Shown here piece by piece: positions 9,169 through 16,336 of a DNA stretch of 45,487 bases. The notes below the pieces were generated by a model. It was given only the letters and a program-made list of their open reading frames with translations. It did no database searches and had not been told where the DNA came from. The stretch covers positions 1 through 45,487 of the forward strand of contig SZOR01000020.1 in the NCBI GenBank assembly GCA_030263275.1, given 5' to 3'. A program made the position numbers and the translations under genes. The DNA comes from DSNY01 sp016861185 (GTDB lineage: Bacteria > Pseudomonadota > Gammaproteobacteria > Burkholderiales > Burkholderiaceae_F). The number at the start of each line of letters is the position of its first letter. Positions within the stretch are counted from its first letter, which is position 1.

Positions 9169-10065
9169 CTACGCCGGGGCAGCGACGCGCTCGTAGTAGC
9201 GCGCCCGCAGGATCAGGCGGCGGTGCGCGTCGGAATCGGTGAACGCGGCGCGGTCGTGCAGCACGTTGTTGCAGACGAGCCCCATGCCGGGCTCCATGCG
9301 CACGCGCAGGACCCGCGGATCGGTTTCGAGCATGTTCGCGAGCGCCTGCGTTGCTGCGTGCACGCCCGGTTCGTCCTCCCAGGTAATGCTGCGCGTGCGC
9401 GCGGTGTAGCGCATGTGCAGGCGGCCGTCGACGTCGATCGAGAACACGGGACCGGCCTGGTCGCCGCGCTCGACTTCGCCTTCCTCGGACCGGGCGGGGA
9501 TCGTCATCGCGTGCGGCCGCATCAGCGCGCGGATGTACTCTGGGTTGGCGTCGCGCAGCGCGATGTACGCAAGCTCGTGGTCGAGCAGGCGGTTCTCGCC
9601 GCCCTGCTCGGCGCGCTGCACGCAATGCAGGAGCATTGCGCGGATCGCGCGCTCGGGCGGGTTGTAGTAGCCGTCGGTGTGCCAGCGGATCGGGCGGTTC
9701 GTGTACGGGATGTACTGCGTGCGGGTCCCGTTTGCGGCGACGGCCAGCGGCGTGATGCCGTCGTCATCGGCGAGGTAGTTGATGTCGAGCGTGTGCAGGC
9801 CGAGTTGCGCGCCGATTGCGCGCAGCACGTCCTGGGCGCCGTGCGCACGCGGCGGGGCGGCGTAGATGGCCATGTTGGCGCGCGCGCAGCGTTCGAGCAG
9901 CGCACCGCGCTCGGCAGGCGTCAGCCGGGTCGGGTCGGCGACTTCGACGACGAGTTCGCCGACGCTCGTCGGATAGCCGGCCAGCTTGCGCTCGCGCCAG
10001 GCCCGGTACGCGTCGCGCTCGTCGAGAGCGAAGTGGTGCGGCACACGCGTTTCGGTTCGGCTCAC
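9169..10065 (-). CDS. TauD/TfdA-like Fe(II)/2-oxoglutarate dioxygenase
   Basis: A 298-residue protein of the TauD/TfdA fold. The facial triad is visible as H129-x-D131 (RWHTDGYY) and H270 (NNVLHDRAAF), with Arg residues after it that could bind 2-oxoglutarate. The GTG at 10065 is chosen: it is 7 bases after the upstream stop and is followed directly by family-like sequence. Relatives hydroxylate sulfonates, carnitine precursors or herbicide ethers. As the last gene of an operon with sulfur-carrier homologues it may release sulfur from an organosulfur compound, but the substrate is unknown. Confidence 0.8.
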   Translation of the reverse strand: MSRTETRVPHHFALDERDAYRAWRERKLAGYPTSVGELVVEVADPTRLTPAERGALLERCARANMAIYAAPPRAHGAQDVLRAIGAQLGLHTLDINYLADDDGITPLAVAANGTRTQYIPYTNRPIRWHTDGYYNPPERAIRAMLLHCVQRAEQGGENRLLDHELAYIALRDANPEYIRALMRPHAMTIPARSEEGEVERGDQAGPVFSIDVDGRLHMRYTARTRSITWEDEPGVHAATQALANMLETDPRVLRVRMEPGMGLVCNNVLHDRAAFTDSDAHRRLILRARYYERVAAPA

Positions 10066-10072
10066 CGGCGGC

Positions 10073-10750
10073 TCACTCGGGCGGAATCGGGTCGCCGACC
10101 GGCGCGTCGACGCCGGGCATTTCCGGCAGCGGGCCCGGCTCGGTCGGTTCTTGGTCGTTGGCGGCGCTGATCGCCCCGGCCGTGGACACGGCGCTGTCGA
10201 GCACGCGCCGCAGCGTGGCGATCGCATCCGGCGCCTCGTACGACATCAGCTGGTCGGCGATCCAGGTGCGGTCCTCGGGCGCGGCCACTTCGCGCAGCGC
10301 CTGGCTGCAGTAGCGCATGAATGCGTAGTCGGGGCCGAGCTTGTCGTCGAAGGGCAGCGCGGCGTAGTCGTCCGCGCGCGTGTTGTACAGGTCGATGAAG
10401 TCGCGGCGCACGGCGTCGTAGTCGTCGCCGAGCAGGCGCGCGCGGTTTTCGGCGATCTGATCGGCGAGCGACTTGACCATCGCGACGGTGAACGCGCGCC
10501 GCTGCGGCAGCGCCAGCCGCGAAAACGCGAAGCGGTCGGCGATCTGGATCAGAAAGACCAGGTACTCGGCGAGGAAGGCGAAGTACTGCGGGCTCGCTTC
10601 GATCTCGAAGTGCGCGCTGCGCATGCGCTTGATCGTGTTCAGCCCGAGCCGCCAGGCGTTGAACGCCGCCACGCTGGCGAGCACCTCCGGGTCGCGCGCC
10701 TTGGCGCGGTTGAACCAGCGGCTCTTGGTGCGGATCGAGCGCGTGCTCAT
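10073..10750 (-). CDS. Unknown helical protein in the RspA/TusA operon
   Basis: A 225-residue protein that I do not recognise. It looks mostly alpha-helical and soluble, with a basic N-terminus (STRSIRTKSRWFNRAK), a hydrophobic helix YFAFLAEYLVFLIQIADRF near 75-93, and a Pro/Glu-rich flexible C-terminal tail. There is a single Cys (in FMRYCSQ) and no obvious catalytic motif. It lies 16 bases after rspA and 7 bases before the dioxygenase, so co-transcription is likely. The frame is uninterrupted and the codon pattern matches its neighbours, so it is probably a real gene. Confidence 0.75.
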   Translation of the reverse strand: MSTRSIRTKSRWFNRAKARDPEVLASVAAFNAWRLGLNTIKRMRSAHFEIEASPQYFAFLAEYLVFLIQIADRFAFSRLALPQRRAFTVAMVKSLADQIAENRARLLGDDYDAVRRDFIDLYNTRADDYAALPFDDKLGPDYAFMRYCSQALREVAAPEDRTWIADQLMSYEAPDAIATLRRVLDSAVSTAGAISAANDQEPTEPGPLPEMPGVDAPVGDPIPPE

Positions 10751-10766
10751 CGCGTCTTCGCGGCTT

Positions 10767-11096
10767 TCAGTAGCCGCCTTTGCCGAACGGCTTGGTCAGA
10801 CCGGCGACGCGCACACCCTGCTTGGCGGGGCCAAGCGGAAACAGGTCGTACAGCCGCTTGTTGTCCCAGCCGGGGTGCAGCTCGCTGATCTCCTTCAGCA
10901 TGTTGCGGTAGTTCGGCGTATGACCGTCCTCGCGGTACTTGTCGCGCAGGTAGTTGATCACGGTCCAGTGATCGTCGGTCAGCGCGATGCCTTCGGCCTG
11001 CGCGATGACCGGGCAGACTTCGCTCGAGAAGTCCGGCTCGAGCAGATATCCCTCGTCGTCGACCTCCAGCACCTTGCCGTTGACTTCGTATGCCAT
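10767..11096 (-). CDS. DsrC homologue without redox cysteines (RspA type)
   Basis: A 109-residue DsrC/TusE-family protein. The fold signature DDEGYLLE, LTDDHWTVINYLRD and LYDLFPLGPAKQ is intact. Both functional cysteines of DsrC are absent: the CysB position is V95 and the CysA position is K106. The only Cys is C28. Members lacking both cysteines have been grouped as RspA (regulatory sulfur-related) proteins, and some DsrC proteins bind DNA, so a regulatory or scaffolding role is more likely than sulfur transfer. It is flanked by the tandem TusA gene, which ends 9 bases after its start side, and the 225-residue unknown. Confidence 0.88.
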   Translation of the reverse strand: MAYEVNGKVLEVDDEGYLLEPDFSSEVCPVIAQAEGIALTDDHWTVINYLRDKYREDGHTPNYRNMLKEISELHPGWDNKRLYDLFPLGPAKQGVRVAGLTKPFGKGGY

Positions 11097-11105
11097 CGTG
11101 TCTCC

Positions 11106-11585
11106 CTACCTTCTGCGTAGATAAAACTCGTACTCGCCCGGCGCCGGCTCGAAGCGGTCGATCAACTCGACCGCGCTGTCGGCGGTCCATGCTTCGACGT
11201 CGGCGGAGATGCCGGGGCAGTTGCTGATCAACACCAGCACTTCGCCCGCCTGCATGCCGTGCAGCAGCCTCTCGGCCTCGACGATCGGCCCCGGACAGGC
11301 GGCACCGCGCATGTCGAGCATCACGTTGCCGCCGAAGCGCGCCGGCCCGGCGTTGCGGCGGATCGTGTAGGCGATGCGGTGGCCGTTGAGCCGCTCGGTG
11401 CGCACGACCTCGTGCCCGGTGATGCCGGCCCACGCGCGCAGATCGTCGCCGGTGCCGGGGCAGTCCGAGATGAGGATCATGTGCTGGCCGTCGGGCAGAT
11501 CGTCGAGGATCTTCTTCGCGCCCAGCAGCGGCAGCGGGCACGACAGCCCGCTCATGTCCAGCGTGACGGCGGCCCGCGTGTTCAT
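11106..11585 (-). CDS. Tandem TusA-TusA sulfurtransferase fusion
   Basis: A 159-residue protein made of two TusA (SirA-like) domains. Domain 1 (about 8-75) has the sulfur-carrying CPxP motif as CPLP at C16; domain 2 (about 88-155) has CPGP at C97. Each domain has a second Cys in a matching place: C42 in ISDCPG and C123 in ISNCPG. Ordinary TusA is a single domain of about 80 residues that accepts a persulfide and passes it to DsrE or TusD. The start at 11585 follows a GGAAGGAG-like ribosome site. Two active sites in one chain could allow intramolecular persulfide relay or a disulfide/trisulfide state, which is an inference. Confidence 0.9.
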   Translation of the reverse strand: MNTRAAVTLDMSGLSCPLPLLGAKKILDDLPDGQHMILISDCPGTGDDLRAWAGITGHEVVRTERLNGHRIAYTIRRNAGPARFGGNVMLDMRGAACPGPIVEAERLLHGMQAGEVLVLISNCPGISADVEAWTADSAVELIDRFEPAPGEYEFYLRRR

Positions 11586-11610
11586 CGATCGACTCCTTCC
11601 CCGCGACGGT

Positions 11611-12213
11611 TCACGTGCCGACCGCGGCAATCGACTTGTGCGGCACGAACAGCCCGCAGCCGAGCTTGCGGTGCAGTCCGAGCCCGCGCTCCTGCACGTG
11701 TAGCGACTCGGCGGCCGACAGCCCGTGCAGCATCAGGCTGAACCCGACCAGCCGCTCGGCGCCGGCCTGCAGTTCGCCGCGTTTGCCGACGATCATCTCG
11801 CAGTCGAGTTCCAGCTCCGCGACGCCGCGTTCCACATCGGCGACGAAGTCGGCTTCGTCTTCCGCGCCGGTGACGACCAGCCGCGCGTGCAGCACCGGGT
11901 GGGCAAGCAGCTCGCGCACGCTGATGCGCCCGATCGCGAGCGGCGCGGGCACTTCGATGTGCGCGCCCTGCAACCGTTCGCAGTCGGCTGCGCGTTGCGC
12001 CGGCGCGCGCAGCAGCAGGCGCGTGCGCCCGCCGACTATCAGCCCGTCCGCGCACGGGGTCAACCCGCGCATCGGATGCACGCCGGCCAGCGGCTCGTCG
12101 TCGAGCCAGGGCAGGGCGGCCGCCAGCGCGCGATAAAGCCCGCCGGCGTAGTCGCGCCCGATGCGGTCGCCGCTGACGGCGAACACGAAGTCGACCGCGT
12201 TCGCGGCGTTCAT
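11611..12213 (-). CDS. Orphan Cas6/Cmx6-like RAMP protein
   Basis: A 200-residue protein that resembles the type I-MYXAN Cas6 (Cmx6) family. It has VDFVFAVSGD at the N-terminus, GLYRALAAALPWL, GVHPMRG, RTRLLLRAP, the VLHARLVV strand, LVGFSLMLHGLSAAESLHVQ, and the glycine-rich loop RGLGLHRKLGCGLFVPHK (residues 177-193). In CRISPR systems Cas6 cuts precursor crRNA. No CRISPR array or other cas gene is visible here, and the place where Cmx6 proteins usually have DHGYALY reads DYAGGLY, so the probable catalytic His is Tyr22. It overlaps the 91-residue gene by 4 bases and lies 25 bases before tusA. A repurposed RNA-binding role is plausible; the family match is from memory of its motifs. Confidence 0.75.
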   Translation of the reverse strand: MNAANAVDFVFAVSGDRIGRDYAGGLYRALAAALPWLDDEPLAGVHPMRGLTPCADGLIVGGRTRLLLRAPAQRAADCERLQGAHIEVPAPLAIGRISVRELLAHPVLHARLVVTGAEDEADFVADVERGVAELELDCEMIVGKRGELQAGAERLVGFSLMLHGLSAAESLHVQERGLGLHRKLGCGLFVPHKSIAAVGT

Positions 12214-12485
12214 GGCGCGCGCTCCGCAGCGCCGGCGTGCGCCTGCCCCCAGCGCAGCATCGCCTCGCCCCAGGCGGTCGCGGTCGCCGCGTCGATGTCG
12301 AACACCGTATGCCGGCGTCCCTCGCGAATGCGGATGCGCAGCAGGCTGAGCCCGCCGATCACGTAGTCGATCTGCTGCAGTTCGATTTCCTGTCCACCGA
12401 TGGGCGCGCGCAGTTTCGTGAGCGCGGTCACAGTCAGCTTGTCGTCGCCTATGTCCCGGCTCGCGGGCGGGTCATGTGAGTCCAT
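12210..12485 (-). CDS. Small unknown protein, first gene of the RspA/TusA/Cas6-like operon
   Basis: A 91-residue soluble protein without cysteines. The core ELQQIDYVIGGLSLLRIRIR, then EGRRHTVFDIDAATA and a final amphipathic helix (WGEAMLRWGQ), suggest a small alpha/beta fold. I cannot assign a function. The start at 12485 is chosen because residues before it do not look like protein. The 4-base overlap with the Cas6-like gene argues for translational coupling and joint function. Confidence 0.75.
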   Translation of the reverse strand: MDSHDPPASRDIGDDKLTVTALTKLRAPIGGQEIELQQIDYVIGGLSLLRIRIREGRRHTVFDIDAATATAWGEAMLRWGQAHAGAAERAP

Positions 12486-12613
12486 CGGTGTCTTCCGTCG
12501 TCGCGGGTCGTTCGCAGGGGGCGCATTGTGCATCCGCTTGGCGCCGCGGCGCCCGTCGCGATCGTGTCGGCATTGTCCGCCGTGCATCTATAGCCCGCTC
12601 ACCTTGCAGCGTG

Positions 12614-12679
12614 CCATCACCCGGGTTGGCTGCGGACCCCTCCCTTTGGGGTTATCCGCGTAATCATCGCGGGTGATGG
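12614..12679. promoter_or_regulatory. Nested inverted repeat in the dsr divergent promoter region
   Basis: A perfect 10-base inverted repeat (CCATCACCCG at 12614-12623, CGGGTGATGG at 12670-12679) encloses a second dyad (GCGGACCCC facing GGGGTTATCCGC, 12632-12659). The 345-base gap between the two divergent operons holds no gene. The dyad may be a regulator site or, if transcribed, a large stem-loop in the dsr leader. I could not place a convincing sigma-70 promoter. Confidence 0.55.
12643..12658 (+). promoter_or_regulatory. Motif CCTTTGGGGTTATCCG shared with the sat upstream region
   Basis: This 16-base sequence matches CCTTCAGGGTTATTCG upstream of sat at 13 of 16 positions, in the same orientation relative to the gene. 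It ends 172 bases before the dsrA start, against 148 bases for sat. It may be a common regulator site or promoter element of the sulfur genes. Confidence 0.5.
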
Positions 12680-12792
12680 TTGGCCCAGACGGCGGACCGT
12701 AGGATGCCGTCGAGATTCGCTGCGCCGACATCGCGTAGACGGTGACCGGTGAAGGCGAACGCGCACCCCGGTCGACGACGGCCGTGATCCCA

Positions 12793-12806
12793 GGTCCCGC
12801 GGGACC
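12793..12806. promoter_or_regulatory. Perfect 14-base palindrome before dsrA
   Basis: GGTCCCGCGGGACC is a perfect palindrome lying 8 bases before the AGGAGG ribosome-binding site of dsrA (12815-12820). It could be an operator or a leader hairpin; chance cannot be excluded in DNA this rich in GC. Confidence 0.35.
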
Positions 12807-12830
12807 GACTCAGCAGGAGGCTTGAACAAA

Positions 12831-14126
12831 ATGGCTAAGCCGATGCACGAAACCCCGATGCTCGACGAGCTCGAAAGCGGTCCGTGGCCAAGCTTCGTGA
12901 CGGGACTGAAGCGGCTGGCGAAGGACAAGGACTACATGGTCGACGTGCTCGGCCAGCTCGAGACTTCGTACGAGACGCGCAAGGGCTACTGGAAGGGCGG
13001 CACGGTCAGCGTGTTCGGCTACGGCGGCGGCGTGATCCCGCGCTTCACCGAGCTGAAGGATGAGAACGGCAACCCGATGTTCCCCGACGCAGCGGAGTTC
13101 CACACGCTGCGCGTGATGCCGCCGGCGGGCATGCACTACTCGACCGACGTGCTGCGCAAGATGTGCGACATCTGGGAAGAGCACGGCTCGGGCCTGATCG
13201 CCTTCCACGGCCAGAGCGGCGACATCATGTTCCAGGGCGTCAAGAGCGACAAAGTGCAGGACGCCTTCGACGCGATCAATGAACTGGGCTTCGATCTGGG
13301 CGGCGCCGGCCCCGCGGTGCGGACGTCGATGTCGTGCGTCGGCCATGCGCGCTGCGAGCAGTCGTGCTACGACGAAGCCAAGGCGCATCGCACGATCATC
13401 AACAACTTCCTCGACGACATCCACCGTCCGGCGCTGCCGTACAAGTTCAAGTTCAAGTTCTCCGGCTGCCCGAACGACTGCATGAACTCGGTGCAGCGCG
13501 CCGACCTGGCGATCATCGGCACCTGGCGCGACAACATCAAGACCGACGAGGCGCTGGCGAAGAAGTGGTTCGCCAAGCACGGCATGACGGAACTCGTCAA
13601 CGACGTCGTCGCGCGCTGCCCGACCAAGGCGATCCAGATCAAGGAGATCAAGGAGGTCCGCAAGGGCGATTCGATCTCGAGCGTGGCGGTCAACGACACG
13701 CAGGCGCTGGAGATCGACAACCGCGACTGCGTGCGCTGCATGCACTGCATCAACGTGATGACCGGCGCGCTCGCGCACGGCGACGCCACCGGCGCGACGA
13801 TCCTGTGCGGCGGCAAGCGCACGCTGAAGATCGGCGACCTGATGGGCACGGTGATCGTGCCGTTCATGAAACTGAAGACCGACGAGGACCGCGAGCAACT
13901 GGTCGATCTGGCCAAGCGCATCGTCGACTTCTTCGCCGAGAACGCGCTCGAGCACGAGCGCATCGGCGAAACGATCGAGCGCATCGGGCTGGTCAACTTC
14001 CTCGAAGGCGTCGGACTCGACGTCGATCCGAACATGGTGTCGGCGCCGCGCACGAACCCGTACGTGCGCACCGACGGCTGGGACGAGGAAGTGGCCAAGA
14101 TGCAGGCCAAGAAGAAAGCGGCTTGA
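12831..14126 (+). CDS. dsrA: Reverse dissimilatory sulfite reductase, alpha subunit
   Basis: A 431-residue subunit of siroheme DsrAB, which here should oxidise DsrC-bound sulfane sulfur to sulfite in the cytoplasm. The siroheme-[4Fe-4S] cysteines are in CVGHARCEQSC and SGCPNDCMNS, and a ferredoxin domain with CVRCMHC follows. AGGAGG at 12815-12820 is 10 bases before the ATG at 12831; an in-frame TTG at 12822 is only 1 base from it and is less likely. It is the first gene of a continuous dsrABEFHCMKLJOPNR operon. dsrL and dsrEFH in the operon, and no dsrD, indicate the oxidative type. Confidence 0.97.
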   Translation: MAKPMHETPMLDELESGPWPSFVTGLKRLAKDKDYMVDVLGQLETSYETRKGYWKGGTVSVFGYGGGVIPRFTELKDENGNPMFPDAAEFHTLRVMPPAGMHYSTDVLRKMCDIWEEHGSGLIAFHGQSGDIMFQGVKSDKVQDAFDAINELGFDLGGAGPAVRTSMSCVGHARCEQSCYDEAKAHRTIINNFLDDIHRPALPYKFKFKFSGCPNDCMNSVQRADLAIIGTWRDNIKTDEALAKKWFAKHGMTELVNDVVARCPTKAIQIKEIKEVRKGDSISSVAVNDTQALEIDNRDCVRCMHCINVMTGALAHGDATGATILCGGKRTLKIGDLMGTVIVPFMKLKTDEDREQLVDLAKRIVDFFAENALEHERIGETIERIGLVNFLEGVGLDVDPNMVSAPRTNPYVRTDGWDEEVAKMQAKKKAA

Positions 14127-14137
14127 GAGGAATGACG

Positions 14138-15253
14138 ATGGCGCAAGTCGAAGCACCTGTCGCGCCGGCCAAGCCGGCGGCACCCAAAACGCCCCGCCGT
14201 GCGATCGAAAGCGGCGTGCCGGACAACTGGCAGTTCCTGCACCCGCTGATGCAGAGGAACTACGGTCAGTGGAAGTACCACGACCGGCCGCGCCCCGGCG
14301 TGCTGCACCACGTCGCCAAGTCCGGCGACGAGCTGTGGACGGTGAAGGCCGGTACGCAGCGGCAGATGGACGTGTGGACCATCCGCAAGCTGTGCGACAT
14401 CATCGACAAGTTCGGCGAAGGCCACGTCCGCTTCACGATTCGCAGCAACGTCGAGATCGGCGTGTCGAAGTGGGAGAAGGTCCAACCGCTGATCGACGCG
14501 CTCGAATCCGCCGGCTTCCCGGTCGGCGGCACCGGCAACTCGGTGTCGATGATCGCGCACACGCAGGGGTGGCTGCACTGCGACATCCCCGGCACCGATG
14601 CCTCGGGCGCGGTCAAGGCGCTGATGGACGAGCTGATCGACGAATTCCGCAAGGAAGAGATGCCCAACCGCGTGCATCTGTCGACCTCGTGCTGCGAGAT
14701 CAACTGCGGCGGCCAAGCCGACATCGCGATCATCGTCCAGCACACCAAGCCGCCGAAGATCAACCACGACCTCGTCGCCAACGTGTGCGAGCGGCCCGCG
14801 GTGGTGGCGCGCTGCCCGGTCGCGGCGATCCGGCCGGCGCTGGTCAACGGCAAGCCCTCGCTCGAAGTCGACGAGAAGAAGTGCATCTGCTGCGGCGCCT
14901 GCTATCCGCCGTGCCCGCCGATGCAGATCAACGATCCCGAGCACTCCAAGCTGGCGATCTGGGTCGGCGGCAAGAACTCCAACGCGCGCGGCAAGCCGAC
15001 CTTCATGAAGATGGTGGCAAGCGGGCTGCCCAACAATCCGCCGCGCTGGCCCGAGGTCAGCGAAGTCGTCAAGCGCATCCTGCGCGTCTACAAGGAAGAC
15101 GCGCGCTCGTGGGAGCGCCTGGCCGACTGGATCGAGCGCATCGGCTGGCCGCGCTTCTTCGAGAAGACGGGGTTGACCTTCACCAAGTACCTGATCGACG
15201 ACTGGCGCGGCTCACGGGTCAATCTCAACGCGTCGACGCATATCCGCTTCTGA
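14138..15253 (+). CDS. dsrB: Reverse dissimilatory sulfite reductase, beta subunit
   Basis: A 371-residue partner of DsrA. STSCCEINCGGQADIAI carries siroheme-cluster cysteines, and CICCGACYPPCPP belongs to the inserted ferredoxin domain. Two close ATGs exist at 14132 and 14138; the second is chosen because GAGAGG ends 7 bases before it. The N-terminal 25 residues are Ala/Pro-rich and probably disordered. It begins 11 bases after the dsrA stop. Confidence 0.97.
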   Translation: MAQVEAPVAPAKPAAPKTPRRAIESGVPDNWQFLHPLMQRNYGQWKYHDRPRPGVLHHVAKSGDELWTVKAGTQRQMDVWTIRKLCDIIDKFGEGHVRFTIRSNVEIGVSKWEKVQPLIDALESAGFPVGGTGNSVSMIAHTQGWLHCDIPGTDASGAVKALMDELIDEFRKEEMPNRVHLSTSCCEINCGGQADIAIIVQHTKPPKINHDLVANVCERPAVVARCPVAAIRPALVNGKPSLEVDEKKCICCGACYPPCPPMQINDPEHSKLAIWVGGKNSNARGKPTFMKMVASGLPNNPPRWPEVSEVVKRILRVYKEDARSWERLADWIERIGWPRFFEKTGLTFTKYLIDDWRGSRVNLNASTHIRF

Positions 15254-15271
15254 GACGCGCCGGGATCGAAC

Positions 15272-15631
15272 GTGAAGATTGCAGTACTGGTGAACGAGGG
15301 TCCGTATCAGCATCAGGCGAGCGATTCGGCCTACCTCTTCTGCATGGCGGCGCTCGCCAAGGGGCACGAGCTGCAGCGGGTGTTCTTCTATCACGACGGC
15401 GTCAACAACGCGTCGAAGTTCACCGAGCCGCCGCAGGACGACCGCAACATCGTCGCGCGCTGGAGCAAGCTGGCGGAGGAGCACAAGGTCGACTTGGTCG
15501 TGTGCGTGGCGGCCGGCCTGCGGCGTGGCCTGGTCGCCGACACGCTCGCGCCCGGCTTCCGCATCTCGGGGCTCGGGCAGCTGATCGACTCGGGCATCAA
15601 GGCCGATCGCCTGGTGACCTTCGGAGACTGA
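15272..15631 (+). CDS. dsrE: Sulfurtransferase subunit DsrE
   Basis: A 119-residue subunit of the cytoplasmic DsrE2F2H2 hexamer that carries persulfide between TusA and DsrC. The active cysteine is C78 in VVCVAAGLRRGL, at the same residue number as in the Allochromatium vinosum protein. Translation starts at a GTG. With dsrF and dsrH it is a marker of sulfur oxidisers rather than sulfate reducers. Confidence 0.96.
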   Translation: MKIAVLVNEGPYQHQASDSAYLFCMAALAKGHELQRVFFYHDGVNNASKFTEPPQDDRNIVARWSKLAEEHKVDLVVCVAAGLRRGLVADTLAPGFRISGLGQLIDSGIKADRLVTFGD

Positions 15632-15634
15632 GCG

Positions 15635-15994
15635 ATGACCAAGAAATTCATGCTGGTCAACCGCAAGGCCCCGTACGGTTCGATCTACGCGCTGGAAAGC
15701 CTCGAGGTCGTGCTGATCGCGGCCGCGTTCGAGCAGGACGTGTCGCTTGCGTTCGTCGACGACGGCGTGTACCAGCTCAAGAAGGGCATGCAAACCAAGG
15801 CGATCGCGACCAAGAACTTCTCGCCGACCTATCGCGCGCTGGAGGACTACGACATCGACAAGCTGTACGTCGAGGCCGAGTCGCTGGCCGCACGGGGGCT
15901 CACGGCCGAGGACCTGGTCACCGAGGTCAAGGTCGTCGACGCCAGGGCGCTCGACGAGTTGATGGAGCAGCAGGACGTGGTTCTTAGCTTCTGA
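15635..15994 (+). CDS. dsrF: Sulfurtransferase-complex subunit DsrF
   Basis: A 119-residue DsrE/F-like protein (TusC type). It starts 3 bases after dsrE. MLVNRKAPYGSIYALESLEV and AFVDDGVYQLKKG are typical of DsrF. It contains no cysteine, so it should have a structural role in the DsrEFH hexamer. Confidence 0.95.
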   Translation: MTKKFMLVNRKAPYGSIYALESLEVVLIAAAFEQDVSLAFVDDGVYQLKKGMQTKAIATKNFSPTYRALEDYDIDKLYVEAESLAARGLTAEDLVTEVKVVDARALDELMEQQDVVLSF

Positions 15995-16005
15995 GGCGCA
16001 CCGGA

Positions 16006-16302
16006 ATGCTGCATATCGTCAACAAGTCCCCGCTGGAAAAGAGCACACTGGATACAGTGCTGCGGCTGGCGCGCTCCGGTGCGTTGCTGCTGATCGAGGA
16101 CGCCGTTTACGCCGCCACGAAAGGCAACGCCGCCGAGCCCAGGCTGCGCCAGGCGATGGCGAAGCTGAAGGTGTTCGCCTTGGGGCCCGACCTGCAGGCG
16201 CGCGGCGTGGCGGATCGCGTGATCGACGGCGTGCAGACCGTCGACTACGAAGGTTTCGTCGATCTGGTCGCCGAACATCCCACCTGCCAGTCGTGGCTGT
16301 AG
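16006..16302 (+). CDS. dsrH: Sulfurtransferase-complex subunit DsrH, lacking the usual N-terminal Cys
   Basis: A 98-residue TusB/DsrH-family protein with HIVNKSPLEK, LLLIEDAVYAA and GFVDLVAEHPTCQSWL. The Cys found near residue 20 of A. vinosum DsrH is V18 here (in STLDTVLRLA). The only Cys is C94 near the C-terminus. If the protein carries sulfur at all, a different site must be used. It lies 11 bases after dsrF. Confidence 0.93.
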   Translation: MLHIVNKSPLEKSTLDTVLRLARSGALLLIEDAVYAATKGNAAEPRLRQAMAKLKVFALGPDLQARGVADRVIDGVQTVDYEGFVDLVAEHPTCQSWL

Positions 16303-16336
16303 ACAGCCCCGAACCATTTTCGCGAAGGAGAAACCC

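Noticed and set aside
12822..12830. TTG at 12822 as the dsrA start.
   Set aside because: Only 1 base separates it from AGGAGG; the ATG at 12831 has workable spacing.
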